Position numbers and translations under genes: made by a program. A model generated the notes under the pieces. The model did not search any database and was not told the DNA's origin. It saw only the letters and a list, made by a program, of their open reading frames with translations. 64,000 nucleotides of DNA from Pararhodobacter zhoushanensis (lineage in GTDB: Bacteria > Pseudomonadota > Alphaproteobacteria > Rhodobacterales > Rhodobacteraceae). The stretch covers positions 186,001 through 250,000 of the forward strand of contig NZ_REEZ01000001.1 in NCBI RefSeq assembly GCF_003990445.1. Direction: 5' to 3'. Of the stretch, positions 1 through 8,457 are shown one piece after another (the first letter of the stretch is position 1; the number at the start of each line of letters is the position of its first letter).

Positions 1-538
1 CGATGGTGCGCGGCGGGATCGAGATCTGCACAAAGCGCCGGTCATGCGCGCGGCGGTCAATCTCGGCCACCGATTCCGCCGCATCCTCTTGCGCCACACA
101 GATCGAGGCGCGCAGGCGCGGCTCGGGTCCGGCGAATTTGTCGATCTGCCAGTCGTTGATGCCGATGCACAGCGCCGCACCCAGATCCTGATTGTTGGTA
201 ACAGCGCCAGCGGCCAGCGGCTGCAAAACGCCGTGGTCGATGTTGCACTGATCCAGCAACTGCTCACGCAGGAACGCCAGATCCGAGGCGGGCGGCCCTC
301 CGTTGGGCGGCCAGCTGTCGCGGCGCATGCCGTTGCCGGGGGTCATCCGCGGATAGATCATCGCGCCCAGAAACGGGTTCGGCGTGCGCAGCGCATAGTC
401 GCGGATGTGATCACGCCAGCGCTGCGGCAGGTAGCTGCCCAGTTCCTGCGGGTTGGAAAAGGCCGGGTGGATGTCACAATCCACGACGCCCAGACGCTTG
501 GGGGCCGTGGTTTCGCGGTCGAGTTCAGTTGCTTCCAT
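1..538 (-). CDS. Amidohydrolase family protein (partial, C-terminus outside window)
   Basis: Only the first 179 codons are present; the gene runs off the left edge. The protein begins MEATELDRET and soon shows VDCDIHPAF, the N-terminal metal-binding Asp-x-His type motif of the amidohydrolase-related family (PF04909, the ACMSD-like group). The ATG at 538-536 lies one base after the stop codon of the next gene upstream (540-542), so the two amidohydrolases are almost certainly co-transcribed and arose by duplication or work as a pair. In this family the enzymes are soluble metal-dependent hydrolases or decarboxylases. The substrate cannot be read from the sequence; the P450/Rieske context suggests an oxidised small organic compound. 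Family call is good, reaction unknown. Confidence 0.8.
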   Translation of the reverse strand, partial: MEATELDRETTAPKRLGVVDCDIHPAFSNPQELGSYLPQRWRDHIRDYALRTPNPFLGAMIYPRMTPGNGMRRDSWPPNGGPPASDLAFLREQLLDQCNIDHGVLQPLAAGAVTNNQDLGAALCIGINDWQIDKFAGPEPRLRASICVAQEDAAESVAEIDRRAHDRRFVQISIPPRTI

Positions 539-539
539 G

Positions 540-1613
540 TCAGCCTCCAAGACGGGGGTACGTGGCCAGCGCATTGCTGCGCATGGCCTTTTGCAGGAGC
601 GCGTCCGGCACGCCGTGGGGCAACACGTCGAGCCCCTCATAGTGCCAGTGGGGGTAATCGCTGGAGAACAGCAGCATATCATCCGAGAGCAGATGCGAGA
701 GCATCTTTTCTACCTCGGCGGGATCTTCGGGGCCGTCAAAAGGTTGCGAGGTTACGCGCACATGACGGCGGATCAGCGCGGCGGGGCTGTCCTTGACCCA
801 TGGCACCTCGATCCGCGTACCGCGCCAGTCTTTTGACATGCGCCACATCAAAGGCGGGATCCACGACACACCGGATTCGATGGCGACGACTTTGAGGTCG
901 GGATATTTCGCAAACACCCCTTCGGCGATCATGCTGGCGATCTGCGTGGCAAAGCCCTGCGTCATCGCAATGTGATCTTCGATCAGAAAGGAATGATAGC
1001 CCGAGTGGCTGGGCGCATGGCGCAGCATGCTGCCGGCGTGGATGCCGATGGGCAGGCCGTGCTTCTCGGCCGCTTCGAAAATCGGCCAGTAGGTTTGGCG
1101 GCCCAAGGGCAGCTCGCCCGCCGCCAGCGTCAGGATCTGGACGAAGCGCTTGTCGGATGCCAGCCGCTCGATCTCGGCCACGGCGGCGGGGACGTTCTGG
1201 AACGGCACCAGCATCGAGCCGCGCAAACGGCTGTCGCGATCAAGCCAGGTATCGGCCAGCCAGTCATTCGTCGCCCGGCACACGGCCTGCGCCAGATACG
1301 GGTCAAAGAGCGCATGCGCCCCTGAGACCACGTTCAGGATCGCATGGCCCAGTTCCAGCGGGTCGAGCAGGTTCTTCTGCATCGCCACCAGCGCGTCCCC
1401 CTCGCCCACCCAATCGGGGCGGCGGTAGGGCTTGGTGCGTTCGGGCGCGCTCATCAGTTCGAGCACGTCGATGTCGCGCGACTGAAAGGTCTCTTTCCAG
1501 TAGTCGTCGACATAGGGCAGCAGATCGGCCTGACGCGGCAGCGGCGGATGCACATCAGTGTCGATGGCGCCTGCCGTGGTGATCGCGCGGGGCTTGGTCA
1601 GGGTGTCGCTCAT
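540..1613 (-). CDS. Amidohydrolase family protein (PF04909 type)
   Basis: A 357-residue protein with the hallmarks of the amidohydrolase-related TIM-barrel family: TDVHPPLP near residue 19 supplies the first metal ligands, GIHAGS near residue 190 a central His, and SSDYPHW near residue 318 the conserved C-terminal Asp and His. Length is normal for the family. It follows the Rieske gene by 26 bases and is followed after one base by a second amidohydrolase, so it belongs to the same minus-strand transcription unit. Members catalyse hydrolysis or non-oxidative decarboxylation (for example aminocarboxymuconate semialdehyde decarboxylase). Which applies here is not visible. By position it would act after the P450/Rieske oxidation step. 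Confidence 0.85.
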   Translation of the reverse strand: MSDTLTKPRAITTAGAIDTDVHPPLPRQADLLPYVDDYWKETFQSRDIDVLELMSAPERTKPYRRPDWVGEGDALVAMQKNLLDPLELGHAILNVVSGAHALFDPYLAQAVCRATNDWLADTWLDRDSRLRGSMLVPFQNVPAAVAEIERLASDKRFVQILTLAAGELPLGRQTYWPIFEAAEKHGLPIGIHAGSMLRHAPSHSGYHSFLIEDHIAMTQGFATQIASMIAEGVFAKYPDLKVVAIESGVSWIPPLMWRMSKDWRGTRIEVPWVKDSPAALIRRHVRVTSQPFDGPEDPAEVEKMLSHLLSDDMLLFSSDYPHWHYEGLDVLPHGVPDALLQKAMRSNALATYPRLGG

Positions 1614-1639
1614 TCAAACATCTCCTTTCGCGTGGCCGC

Positions 1640-2053
1640 TCACAGCGTCACGATCACGTATTCGTCCTGCACGGACACATCGTAGACTTCGATCTGGTAA
1701 GGCCCCTCGGCCAGATCCGAACCGGGGCTGACCTTGACGTCATAGCTGCGCACCTTGAGACGGTTGGGGTCGCAATAGGACTTTCCGGTCAGGATATCGA
1801 ACTCCCAGCCATGCCAAGGGCAACGCACCAGCTCACCGCGCCGTTCCATGCGGTAGTCGCCGGGACCATCCGAATCGACCAGCCCGGTGATCTTGCCCTT
1901 GCACAGGCTCGCCCCCTCATGCGGACAGCGGTCGGCGATGGCGTGCAGGGTGCCCTGCACGTTGAAAATCGCCACATCGCGTTTACCTGCCGAGAACCTG
2001 CGCGCCTCGCCTTGTGGAATATCGGTCAGCTTGCAAACGACATAGTTGGGCAT
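1640..2053 (-). CDS. Rieske [2Fe-2S] protein (ferredoxin-like)
   Basis: A 137-residue soluble protein with a full Rieske cluster site: CPHEGASL (Cys-x-His, residues about 43-50) and CPWHGWEFD (Cys-x2-His, about 78-86). There is no oxygenase catalytic domain, so it is a small Rieske ferredoxin or accessory electron carrier. It is slightly longer than NirD- or BphA3-type ferredoxins because of an insertion between the ligand loops. A GAGGA ribosome-binding site precedes the ATG. It heads the Rieske-amidohydrolase-amidohydrolase unit and lies in the same orientation as a P450 gene 620 bases upstream, making it a plausible electron donor for that P450. No ferredoxin reductase gene is visible nearby, so that partner would be elsewhere. 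Confidence 0.87.
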   Translation of the reverse strand: MPNYVVCKLTDIPQGEARRFSAGKRDVAIFNVQGTLHAIADRCPHEGASLCKGKITGLVDSDGPGDYRMERRGELVRCPWHGWEFDILTGKSYCDPNRLKVRSYDVKVSPGSDLAEGPYQIEVYDVSVQDEYVIVTL

Positions 2054-2160
2054 CGTATCTTGTTCCTCGAAGGGTCAGCGGTCGTGACGAAAAGCAGGGG
2101 GCAACGCATACAAAGGGGCGTGATGCCCAATATCAGTGAGACTGCGATTACTTGGCGTCA

Positions 2161-2170
2161 TTGTATACAT
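2161..2170. promoter_or_regulatory. Operator-like palindrome TTGTATACAT
   Basis: TTGTATACAT lies 108 bases upstream of the Rieske start within a slightly larger imperfect palindrome (TCAT-TGTATACA-TGA). GntR/FCD-type repressors are known to bind TTGTATACAA-like palindromes. No GntR gene is in the window, so the cognate regulator is not identified. Confidence 0.4.
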
Positions 2171-2494
2171 GATTCTTGCTCTATGGGCCGAACCAGACGC
2201 TGTATGCGAAATGCCTCACGCCATGCGGGCAGAGAAACGTCAGCAATGTCAGGGAATCGGGTGCAGCCAAGGGTGGAAACACACCACCCGATCGGCACGC
2301 CGCCTAGGGTAAGGAGACGTGACATCCTTCTGATAACACACCGTAAAGTCGGCTTTTCGCTGCGAGTACGCACCAAAGCAAGAACGCGCAATCTGCGCAG
2401 CGCTTGTGACAAGGGTGCCGACAGTGCGCTCGGCACGTCAGGTCGTATCGTCATCTCTCCCCCCTTGAGCCGCCACTCGGGCGGGTCTCAGGGG

Positions 2495-2503
2495 TTGTAT
2501 ACA
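2495..2503. promoter_or_regulatory. Second operator-like palindrome TTGTATACA
   Basis: Exact nine-base repeat of the site at 2161, 334 bases away in the same gap and close to the end of the P450 gene. Two copies of an eight-base perfect palindrome (TGTATACA) in 620 bases of GC-rich DNA are unlikely by chance. Function as an operator pair is inferred. Confidence 0.35.
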
Positions 2504-2674
2504 CCATCAACGGTTCGTCGTGTAGCCCCTACACGCAACCGGTAGCGCGATGGTGAGCACCCGCGCCGCGGCAATCGGTGGTTTGGCACCCCTCAGCGTC
2601 GCAGGTAACACCCGCTCACCGGCCGCGCTGTCGCCTGCAAGAGAACCGAGAGTCGCCAAGGAAAACCGCAGCCT

Positions 2675-3937
2675 TCACAGCGCCGTCAGCTCAAGATCCA
2701 GCGATTTGACGCCATGCACATGGTTGCTGCGCAACAGGTTCGGCCCCGACTGGGTGCGGATCGTCGCCACCCGCTTGGCCATTTCCTCAAGCAGCACCCG
2801 CACCTGCAATTGCGCCACGTAATTGCCCAGACAGAAATGCGGCCCGCCTTTGCCAAAGGCCATGTGCGGATTGGGGCTGCGGTCCAGACGGAACTCATCG
2901 GGCGCGTCGAAATACGCCTCATCCCGGTTGCCCGAGGCATAATACATCGCGACCTTCTCGCCCTTGTCGATCTGAACGCCGCCCAGCTCGGTCGCCCGCG
3001 TGGTGATCCGGCGCACGAAATGCACCGGCGTCGCCCAGCGGACGCATTCATCCGTTGCCGTCTGGCTCTTGATCCCGCCTTCACGAAAACGCGCCCATTC
3101 CCCCGGGTTCTGCGCCAGCGCGTTCAGGCTGTGGGACATGGTGTGGCGCGTCGTCTCGTTCCCGGCGACAACCAACATCAGGAAATAATTGAGATAATCA
3201 TCTTCGCTGATCGGCTTGCCATCGACCTGCGCCTGCACCAGCATGGTGATCACATCCTCACGCGGGTTGGCGCGGCGGTCGGCGGCCAGTTCCCGGCCCA
3301 TCTCGAACGCCAGAAGCGAGGCCGGGTGCCCAAAGGGCAGCATCCGCCGTTCCTCGGCCGAATAGCGCTCAAAGATCGGGTCAATAAAATCGGGATCATC
3401 CGAGCCGATCAGCAGATCGGACCAGCGGATCAGGTCGTCCTTGCGCTCGGCCGGGATGCCCAGCAGTGAGCACAAGGTCAGGATCGGCACCTCTTTGGTC
3501 AGCGTCGTCACCGCCTCAAAGCTGCCCGCCCCGACCAGCCGGTCGAGCAAGGCCCCGATGCGCGCGCGCACATCCTCTTCCAGCCCGCCAACCCCGCGCC
3601 GGGTAAAGCCCGGCATGGTCAGCAGGCGCATCTTGCCATGCTGCGGCGGGTCCATTTCCAACAGCGTCCGCCGCGCATCATTCTGCGCATCGTCGAAATC
3701 ATCAAGCGAGATCACGCCGTTGCGCGACGAATAGGTTTCGGTGTCTTTCGACACCAGCACGATGTCGTCGTAGCGGGTGACGGCCCAGAACCCCTTGTGC
3801 CCGTCGTTGCGCGGGTTCCATGCCACCGGCGCTTCGCGGCGCAGGCGGGCGAACTCGGCGCGCGGGACGCCGGTCTGCCAGTTGCCCGCGTTGGACAGAT
3901 CAACCTGCGTGGTGGGGCGTACGGTCGAGAGGGTCAT
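2675..3937 (-). CDS. Cytochrome P450
   Basis: A 420-residue soluble bacterial-type P450. Visible landmarks are the I-helix oxygen-activation motif AGNETTRH (about residue 255), an E-x-x-R motif at ECVR (about residue 292), and the heme-binding loop FGKGGPHFCLGN with the axial Cys (about residue 362). It also has the MDPPQHGKMR motif common in bacterial CYPs. It would be a heme mono-oxygenase that receives electrons from a ferredoxin. The start codon overlaps the stop of the amidotransferase gene (ATGA, 3934-3937), so it is translationally coupled to the ligase/amidotransferase pair. That coupling suggests its substrate is the gamma-glutamylated product, or the free amine. Substrate not determinable. 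Confidence 0.93.
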   Translation of the reverse strand: MTLSTVRPTTQVDLSNAGNWQTGVPRAEFARLRREAPVAWNPRNDGHKGFWAVTRYDDIVLVSKDTETYSSRNGVISLDDFDDAQNDARRTLLEMDPPQHGKMRLLTMPGFTRRGVGGLEEDVRARIGALLDRLVGAGSFEAVTTLTKEVPILTLCSLLGIPAERKDDLIRWSDLLIGSDDPDFIDPIFERYSAEERRMLPFGHPASLLAFEMGRELAADRRANPREDVITMLVQAQVDGKPISEDDYLNYFLMLVVAGNETTRHTMSHSLNALAQNPGEWARFREGGIKSQTATDECVRWATPVHFVRRITTRATELGGVQIDKGEKVAMYYASGNRDEAYFDAPDEFRLDRSPNPHMAFGKGGPHFCLGNYVAQLQVRVLLEEMAKRVATIRTQSGPNLLRSNHVHGVKSLDLELTAL

Positions 3938-4668
3938 TGCGAGGCTCCGCTTTTGGCGAGGGTGTGGGTCAGAAAGGCCATGATCCAGCGCGCCGCCAAA
4001 GCGGGATTGCGCAGCTGGGTCAGGCTGGCGGTGGCAGCGTCGGTCTGGGCCGCGCCGATGCGGTCGCGCTCATAGGCGTAAACGGTGGCGGCAAAAGCCG
4101 GGTCCATCTCGGGATGCGCCTGAAAGGTCAGGATCGTATCGCCGATCTGCGTCACCGCCGCCGGGCAGAACGGGCTTTGCGCCAGAACCTGCGTGTCGGG
4201 GGCAAGGCGGGTGACCTGATCCTTGTGCAAGGCAATCAGGTCAAAGCCTTGCGCGCTGTCGCTCGCCACAGCATCGGGCAGCCAGACGGGCAGCGCCGTG
4301 ACGTCGTAATGATGAATCCCGACACCCCAGGCCGCCCCCTCGGTCACCTGCCCGCCCAGAACATGGTGCAAATGCTGGTGGCCGTAGCAGATACCGATAA
4401 GAGGCACCTGCCCGGCAACCTGCCGCAGAAACCCGGTCAATGCCTGCTGCCACGGCGCGTCGTCATAGGCCGAGGCCGGGCTGCCGGTGAGCAGATAGGC
4501 GTCACAGGCCGCCGGATCGGTGGGAAGCTGCCCCTCAACCGCGTTCCAGACGCGATACTCGGGCGCTGCACCGGCCAGATGCAGCAAGGGCGGAAACCAC
4601 GCGCCGAACGCGCCGAAATCTGACCAATCCGGCCTTTGCGTCCCGCATTCAATCAATCCTAAACGCAT
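3934..4668 (-). CDS. Class I glutamine amidotransferase-like protein
   Basis: A 244-residue protein with the GATase1 fold. The nucleophile elbow is GICYGHQHL (about residue 96-104; Cys in the G-x-C-x-G context) and the catalytic His-x-Glu is AHPEMD (about residue 179). Stand-alone proteins of this kind resemble the GMP-synthase-like amidotransferases, including PuuD-like gamma-glutamyl hydrolases and AtdA2 of aniline degradation. It lies three bases after the glutamine-synthetase-like gene and overlaps the P450 gene by four bases. Pairing with a GS-like ligase fits hydrolysis or transfer of a gamma-glutamyl group on an amine. That role is inferred from context. Confidence 0.85.
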   Translation of the reverse strand: MRLGLIECGTQRPDWSDFGAFGAWFPPLLHLAGAAPEYRVWNAVEGQLPTDPAACDAYLLTGSPASAYDDAPWQQALTGFLRQVAGQVPLIGICYGHQHLHHVLGGQVTEGAAWGVGIHHYDVTALPVWLPDAVASDSAQGFDLIALHKDQVTRLAPDTQVLAQSPFCPAAVTQIGDTILTFQAHPEMDPAFAATVYAYERDRIGAAQTDAATASLTQLRNPALAARWIMAFLTHTLAKSGASQ

Positions 4669-4671
4669 GGC

Positions 4672-5994
4672 TCACCCCAACTCGAAAAAGCGGCGGCGTT
4701 CGTCGATCAGGGACTTGCCCGCGAGTTTGGCCAGCTGATCGCGACGGGTGGCGCAATAGGCGCGCACGAACCGCTCACCCAGCCAGTCGGAGGCCAGCGC
4801 CGACCCCTCCAGCGCATCGATCGCCGCCGCCATCCCGTCGGGCAATGCCTGCCCCTTGGCCACGCCGGGCACATAGCCGTTGCCCATGGTCGGCGCGGTC
4901 GGCTCGACCTTGCCCGCGATCCCCGCCAGACCGGCAGCCAGCGTGGCCGCCATTGCCAGATGCGGGTTGGCATCGGCGCAGGGCAGACGGTTCTCGACCC
5001 TGAGAGTCGAGGGCCGCGCCCCGACAACGCGGAACGCGGTCGTGCGGTTTTCGATCCCCCACGAGAACGCGGGCGGCGCAAAAGTGCCCTCGGCAAAGCG
5101 CCGCCAGCTGTTCACGGTCGGGGCAAAGAGCAGCATCAGGCCGGGCAGATATTCCTGCAGCCCGCCCAGAAAATAGCGGAACGCGGGCGACAGATGATCC
5201 GGCGCATCGGCGTCCCAGAACAGGGACTGGCCCGCCTCATCAAGCAGTGAAATATGGATATGCGAGGACTGGCTGTCCACATCCTCGGACCAGCGGGGCA
5301 TGAAACACACGGTCTGGTCCTGCCGCATGGCAAACACGCGCAGGAAGTTGCGCAGCAAGACGGCTTCATCCGCAGCCTCCAGCGCCGGGATCGCGCCAAT
5401 GCAGGCCTCCATGAAGCCGCCGCCGATCTCTTCGTGCATCTTCTGCAGGCTGATTTTCAGCGGTTCGCAGAAATCGGCAACCCCGGCGTAGAAGGCGGAT
5501 TGCGCGGCCTGATAGATGATCAGATCGTGGCTGGGATGCGCCGTGGCGGTGAGCAGTTCCTCATAGCCCTTGGCCTTCAGGCTGCGCGGCGTTTCGTCAA
5601 ACAGGGTAAATTCCAGCTCGATCCCGGCCTTGGTGGACAGCCCCATCGCCTTGGCCCGCGCCAGAACCCGGCGCAGCAGGCTGCGCGGGCAGAGCCCGGC
5701 GGCCTCGCCGGTGAACTCGGCCAGATACAACGCCGAATCCTCATCCCGCTCGAAGGGGATGTGCCGCAGGCTGGCCGCATCGACCGCCAGCTCGCTGTCG
5801 TGGAAATCGGCGCTGTCGTCGGTCACGCCGGGCATCGCCATGATGTCATCCGTCGGATCCAGCGCCAGCTGCACCGGCGACATGCCGATGCCATGCGCCA
5901 ACACGCCCGGCAGATCGGCGCCGCGGAACTTCTGCCCGCGCAAAAGCCCGTTCGTATCGACGATGGCAACGGTGAAAAAGCGGTCTTTCGTCAT
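4672..5994 (-). CDS. Glutamine synthetase family ligase (gamma-glutamylamine synthetase-like)
   Basis: 440 residues starting MTKDRFFTV; an upstream in-frame extension of 67 codons is rejected because it reads through the divergent regulator promoter. Glutamine-synthetase catalytic motifs are clear: KAGIELEFTLFD, GGGFMEACIG, SSHIHISLLDE, the ATP/glutamate-site stretch APTVNSWRRF, and ENRTTAFRV followed by ENRLPCADANPH. Length and motif spacing match GlnA-like gamma-glutamylamide ligases (PuuA, IpuC, AtdA1) rather than housekeeping GlnA, but the family is hard to subdivide by eye. It would use ATP to join glutamate to an amine. It is the promoter-proximal gene of the minus-strand operon, divergent from an AraC-type regulator. 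Confidence 0.87.
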   Translation of the reverse strand: MTKDRFFTVAIVDTNGLLRGQKFRGADLPGVLAHGIGMSPVQLALDPTDDIMAMPGVTDDSADFHDSELAVDAASLRHIPFERDEDSALYLAEFTGEAAGLCPRSLLRRVLARAKAMGLSTKAGIELEFTLFDETPRSLKAKGYEELLTATAHPSHDLIIYQAAQSAFYAGVADFCEPLKISLQKMHEEIGGGFMEACIGAIPALEAADEAVLLRNFLRVFAMRQDQTVCFMPRWSEDVDSQSSHIHISLLDEAGQSLFWDADAPDHLSPAFRYFLGGLQEYLPGLMLLFAPTVNSWRRFAEGTFAPPAFSWGIENRTTAFRVVGARPSTLRVENRLPCADANPHLAMAATLAAGLAGIAGKVEPTAPTMGNGYVPGVAKGQALPDGMAAAIDALEGSALASDWLGERFVRAYCATRRDQLAKLAGKSLIDERRRFFELG

Positions 5995-6115
5995 GCTGCA
6001 GTGTCCCTGTTTGCCCGTAGCCGGGTTTTGATTTTCACAAAGCTTGACACCGCGCGTCCGCGCCTTCCTGATAGTTTCGAACAGAAAACATACATTTTTG
6101 AACAGCCATACCCGC

Positions 6116-7150
6116 ATGCGCCCTGAAACCGCCCGGCCCCGCGCCGAAATCCGCGGCACCGTGCTGCGCCAGATCTTCGACGAATGCGCCCTCACCGATG
6201 CGGTGCGCCTCGGGTTGCTGGGCGGCTACGGGCTCAGCGATGCCGACATCGACGGTGAAGACGGGGCGATCCCGCTTGCCGCCTATCTGGAGATTTTCGA
6301 GAGCCTCGCCGACCACCAGCGCCAGCCCACGCTCGGTCTGAAACTGTCGCGCCGGATGGGGCCGGATCTGGCCGGCGCACCGGGCTACCTGTTTCTGGGC
6401 GCTCCGGATCTGGGCACCGCCATCGACGAATTCGTGCGCACGGTGTTCGCCATTCAGGGCGCGACTTTTCTGGATTTTATCCGCGCCCCCACCCCGATGA
6501 TGAGCTATTTCATCGTCGATCAGACCCTGACCTCACGGCGTCAGGATGCCGAGTTCTCGCTGGCTTATATGCACCAGTTGATCTGCCTGTTTCTGGGCAC
6601 GCCCTATGCGCCGGTCGAGCTGACATTCGAGCATGCACGGCTTGCCCCGCTATCAAGCTATGAGCGCCATTTCGGATGCCCGGTGTATTTCGAGCAAGCG
6701 AGAAATTCACTTATCATGCGCCCGCAGGATCTGACGTTGAAGGCGCGGCGGCATGACCCGAGGCTCGCCAGCCTGCTGCGCCATTATCTGACGATGATCC
6801 GCCCCACCAAGGACCGGCCCAGCCGCGTCACCGATCAGGTCGACGCGGTTCTGGCCAAAACCGTCGGCGCGGACCCGGTGACGGTGGCCGATGTCGCGTT
6901 CAGGCTGGGCACGACGGAGCACACATTGCGCCGCAAGCTGAGTGCCGAAGGGGTGAGCTTTCGTGAACTCTTGCGCGCCAAGAAAATCGCGGTTGCGATG
7001 CGGCAACTTGAGGATACCGAGTTCTCCATCCTCGATATCGCGCAAAAGCTGGGCTATTCGGACGCCGCCGCCTTTACCCGAGCGTTCCGCGCCGAAACCG
7101 GGGTCAGCCCCAGCCTGCACCGCAAACAAGTGAACCGCCTGCGCCGATGA
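6116..7150 (+). CDS. AraC-family transcriptional regulator
   Basis: 344 residues from the ATG at 6116 (MRPETARP); an upstream ATG at 6044 would intrude into the shared promoter. The N-terminal two thirds resemble the arabinose-binding-like ligand domain (PF12625) of OruR/ArgR-type regulators. The C-terminal about 100 residues are a double helix-turn-helix: VTVADVAFRLGTTEHTLRRK, then FSILDIAQKLGYSDAAAFTR and the AraC signature FRAETGVSPS. It is transcribed divergently from the GS/amidotransferase/P450 operon, with 121 bases between start codons. It is most likely the substrate-responsive activator of that operon. The ligand is unknown. Confidence 0.88.
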   Translation: MRPETARPRAEIRGTVLRQIFDECALTDAVRLGLLGGYGLSDADIDGEDGAIPLAAYLEIFESLADHQRQPTLGLKLSRRMGPDLAGAPGYLFLGAPDLGTAIDEFVRTVFAIQGATFLDFIRAPTPMMSYFIVDQTLTSRRQDAEFSLAYMHQLICLFLGTPYAPVELTFEHARLAPLSSYERHFGCPVYFEQARNSLIMRPQDLTLKARRHDPRLASLLRHYLTMIRPTKDRPSRVTDQVDAVLAKTVGADPVTVADVAFRLGTTEHTLRRKLSAEGVSFRELLRAKKIAVAMRQLEDTEFSILDIAQKLGYSDAAAFTRAFRAETGVSPSLHRKQVNRLRR

Positions 7151-7156
7151 GCCGGG

Positions 7157-8386
7157 TTAGCGCGGGCACTCCCAGACGACCTGCCCAACCCCTGCCAGCC
7201 GGGCAAAGCGCGCAAGCTCGGCCTCGAGCTTTTCGGCGCGCGCCCTCGATGCCCGGACACCCGGTTCGTCCCAGCGTTTGAGCACGCTCAACACCCCCGC
7301 CGCGCGGTCCGCCTTGGCCTCGATCCGGCCGACAAAGCGACTGCCCTCAAGCACCGGGTACACGTAATAGCCCCATTGCCGCTTGGCCGCCGGCAAAAAC
7401 AGCTCAACCGTATAGTCGAACCCGAACAGGCGTTTCAGCCGTGCGCGGTCCCGGATCGCCGGGTCGAACGGACTGAGAATGCGCAGCCGCCCGCCCGGAG
7501 CCGAAAGCGCCGTCAGCCGTTCCTCAATATCCGCGCAGCCCCAGGCCTTGGTCCAGCTGCCATCGGCACCCTGAACCTCAACCGGGATCAGCGCGGTGCT
7601 GTCCCGCTCTGCCCAGGCTGCAACCTCTGCTGGATCGGTTGCGTCCCAGAATTTGCGGATCTCGCCCAGCGTCCCAAAGCCGATGCGGTCCAGTGCCGCG
7701 CGGCACAGCCCGTCGATCTGCGCCTTATCGGACAGCTGCGCGTTTCTCAGCTCTGCTGGAAACACCCTGTCAGCCAGATCATAATATTTGATGAACCCGT
7801 CCCGGTGCGAGGTCGCCAGTTCGCCCGCATACCACAGGTAATCCAGCACCTTTTTATGCGGCGGGCGGCGCCACATCTCCTTGGGCCCCTCCAGCTTGGT
7901 GTCGAAATCGCGCGTCGACAGCGGGCCTTCATCCGCAATGCGCCGCTTGACCAGCGCCAGAAGCTCAGGCTCCAACGCGCCGCCATACCACGACGAACGC
8001 TCGACCTTGGCCTTCATCCGCCGGAACTGGCGTTGCCACAGCGGCAGAAATTCCATCGGCAGGACCGAGGCATCATGGGTGAAATGCTCGAACACCTGCC
8101 GGTCTTTGGCAAGCAACCCGTCGAGCAATGGCTCGCGATAGCGCGGGTTGCGGCTCCACAGGATATGGTGATGCGCGCGCGACACGATCTGGATGGTGTC
8201 CAGCTGGACAAACCCCAGCGCGCGGATCAGCCCCAGCGTATCACACGCCCCTGCCGGTGGCGCGGTCAGACCATGCGCGCGAAGCCACAGGGCTCTGGCG
8301 TCGGAATTTGAGATCTTCAGGGCAGACACAGACCGGCTCACCTGTTGCAAGACGACAGTGATGCCGCCCGAGGCCGGGTTATGCAA
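7157..8386 (-). CDS. YcaQ/AlkX-type DNA glycosylase (winged-helix, HTH_42 family)
   Basis: A 409-residue member of the HTH_42 family (PF06224). The N-terminal part carries QLDTIQIVSRAHHHILWSR, which matches the conserved Q-hydrophobic-D motif region of E. coli YcaQ, a glycosylase that unhooks interstrand DNA crosslinks. The C-terminal half has the LSPFDPAIRDR and YYVYPVLEG motifs typical of the family. Function in DNA repair is from family knowledge. The start is uncertain: an ATG at 8386 gives a 22-residue leader, and a GTG before SALKISNSDARALW is also possible. It converges on the AraC gene with six bases between the stop codons and is divergent from the DUF2177 gene. Confidence 0.85.
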   Translation of the reverse strand: MHNPASGGITVVLQQVSRSVSALKISNSDARALWLRAHGLTAPPAGACDTLGLIRALGFVQLDTIQIVSRAHHHILWSRNPRYREPLLDGLLAKDRQVFEHFTHDASVLPMEFLPLWQRQFRRMKAKVERSSWYGGALEPELLALVKRRIADEGPLSTRDFDTKLEGPKEMWRRPPHKKVLDYLWYAGELATSHRDGFIKYYDLADRVFPAELRNAQLSDKAQIDGLCRAALDRIGFGTLGEIRKFWDATDPAEVAAWAERDSTALIPVEVQGADGSWTKAWGCADIEERLTALSAPGGRLRILSPFDPAIRDRARLKRLFGFDYTVELFLPAAKRQWGYYVYPVLEGSRFVGRIEAKADRAAGVLSVLKRWDEPGVRASRARAEKLEAELARFARLAGVGQVVWECPR

Positions 8387-8457
8387 TGGTCAAGGCCCCC
8401 TCGCCTTGGCGAAACACCGCGCTACCTGTGCCCGCGCACCCAATCCCGGAGCCCGCC

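Larger units (their letters stand above)
2054..2674. other. 620-base gap between P450 and Rieske genes; putative regulatory region
   Basis: No convincing gene is visible. The short reading frames on both strands lack ribosome-binding sites and recognisable domains. The gap contains two copies of TTGTATACA (2161-2169 and 2495-2503), described separately, so it probably holds the promoter of the Rieske-amidohydrolase unit. It may also be the scar of a lost gene. Composition is somewhat less GC-rich than the flanking genes. Confidence 0.5.

Noticed and set aside
2158-2454. 98-codon minus-strand frame in the P450-Rieske gap
   Set aside because: No ribosome-binding site, no recognisable domain, and it ends inside the operator-like site; composition looks non-coding.
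6044-6115. Upstream start adding 24 residues to the AraC regulator
   Set aside because: It would place coding sequence across the short divergent promoter region, and the added residues do not match the family.
5995-6195. Extension of the glutamine-synthetase-like protein by 67 residues
   Set aside because: The extension overlaps the divergent AraC start and lacks similarity to the N-terminus of the family.
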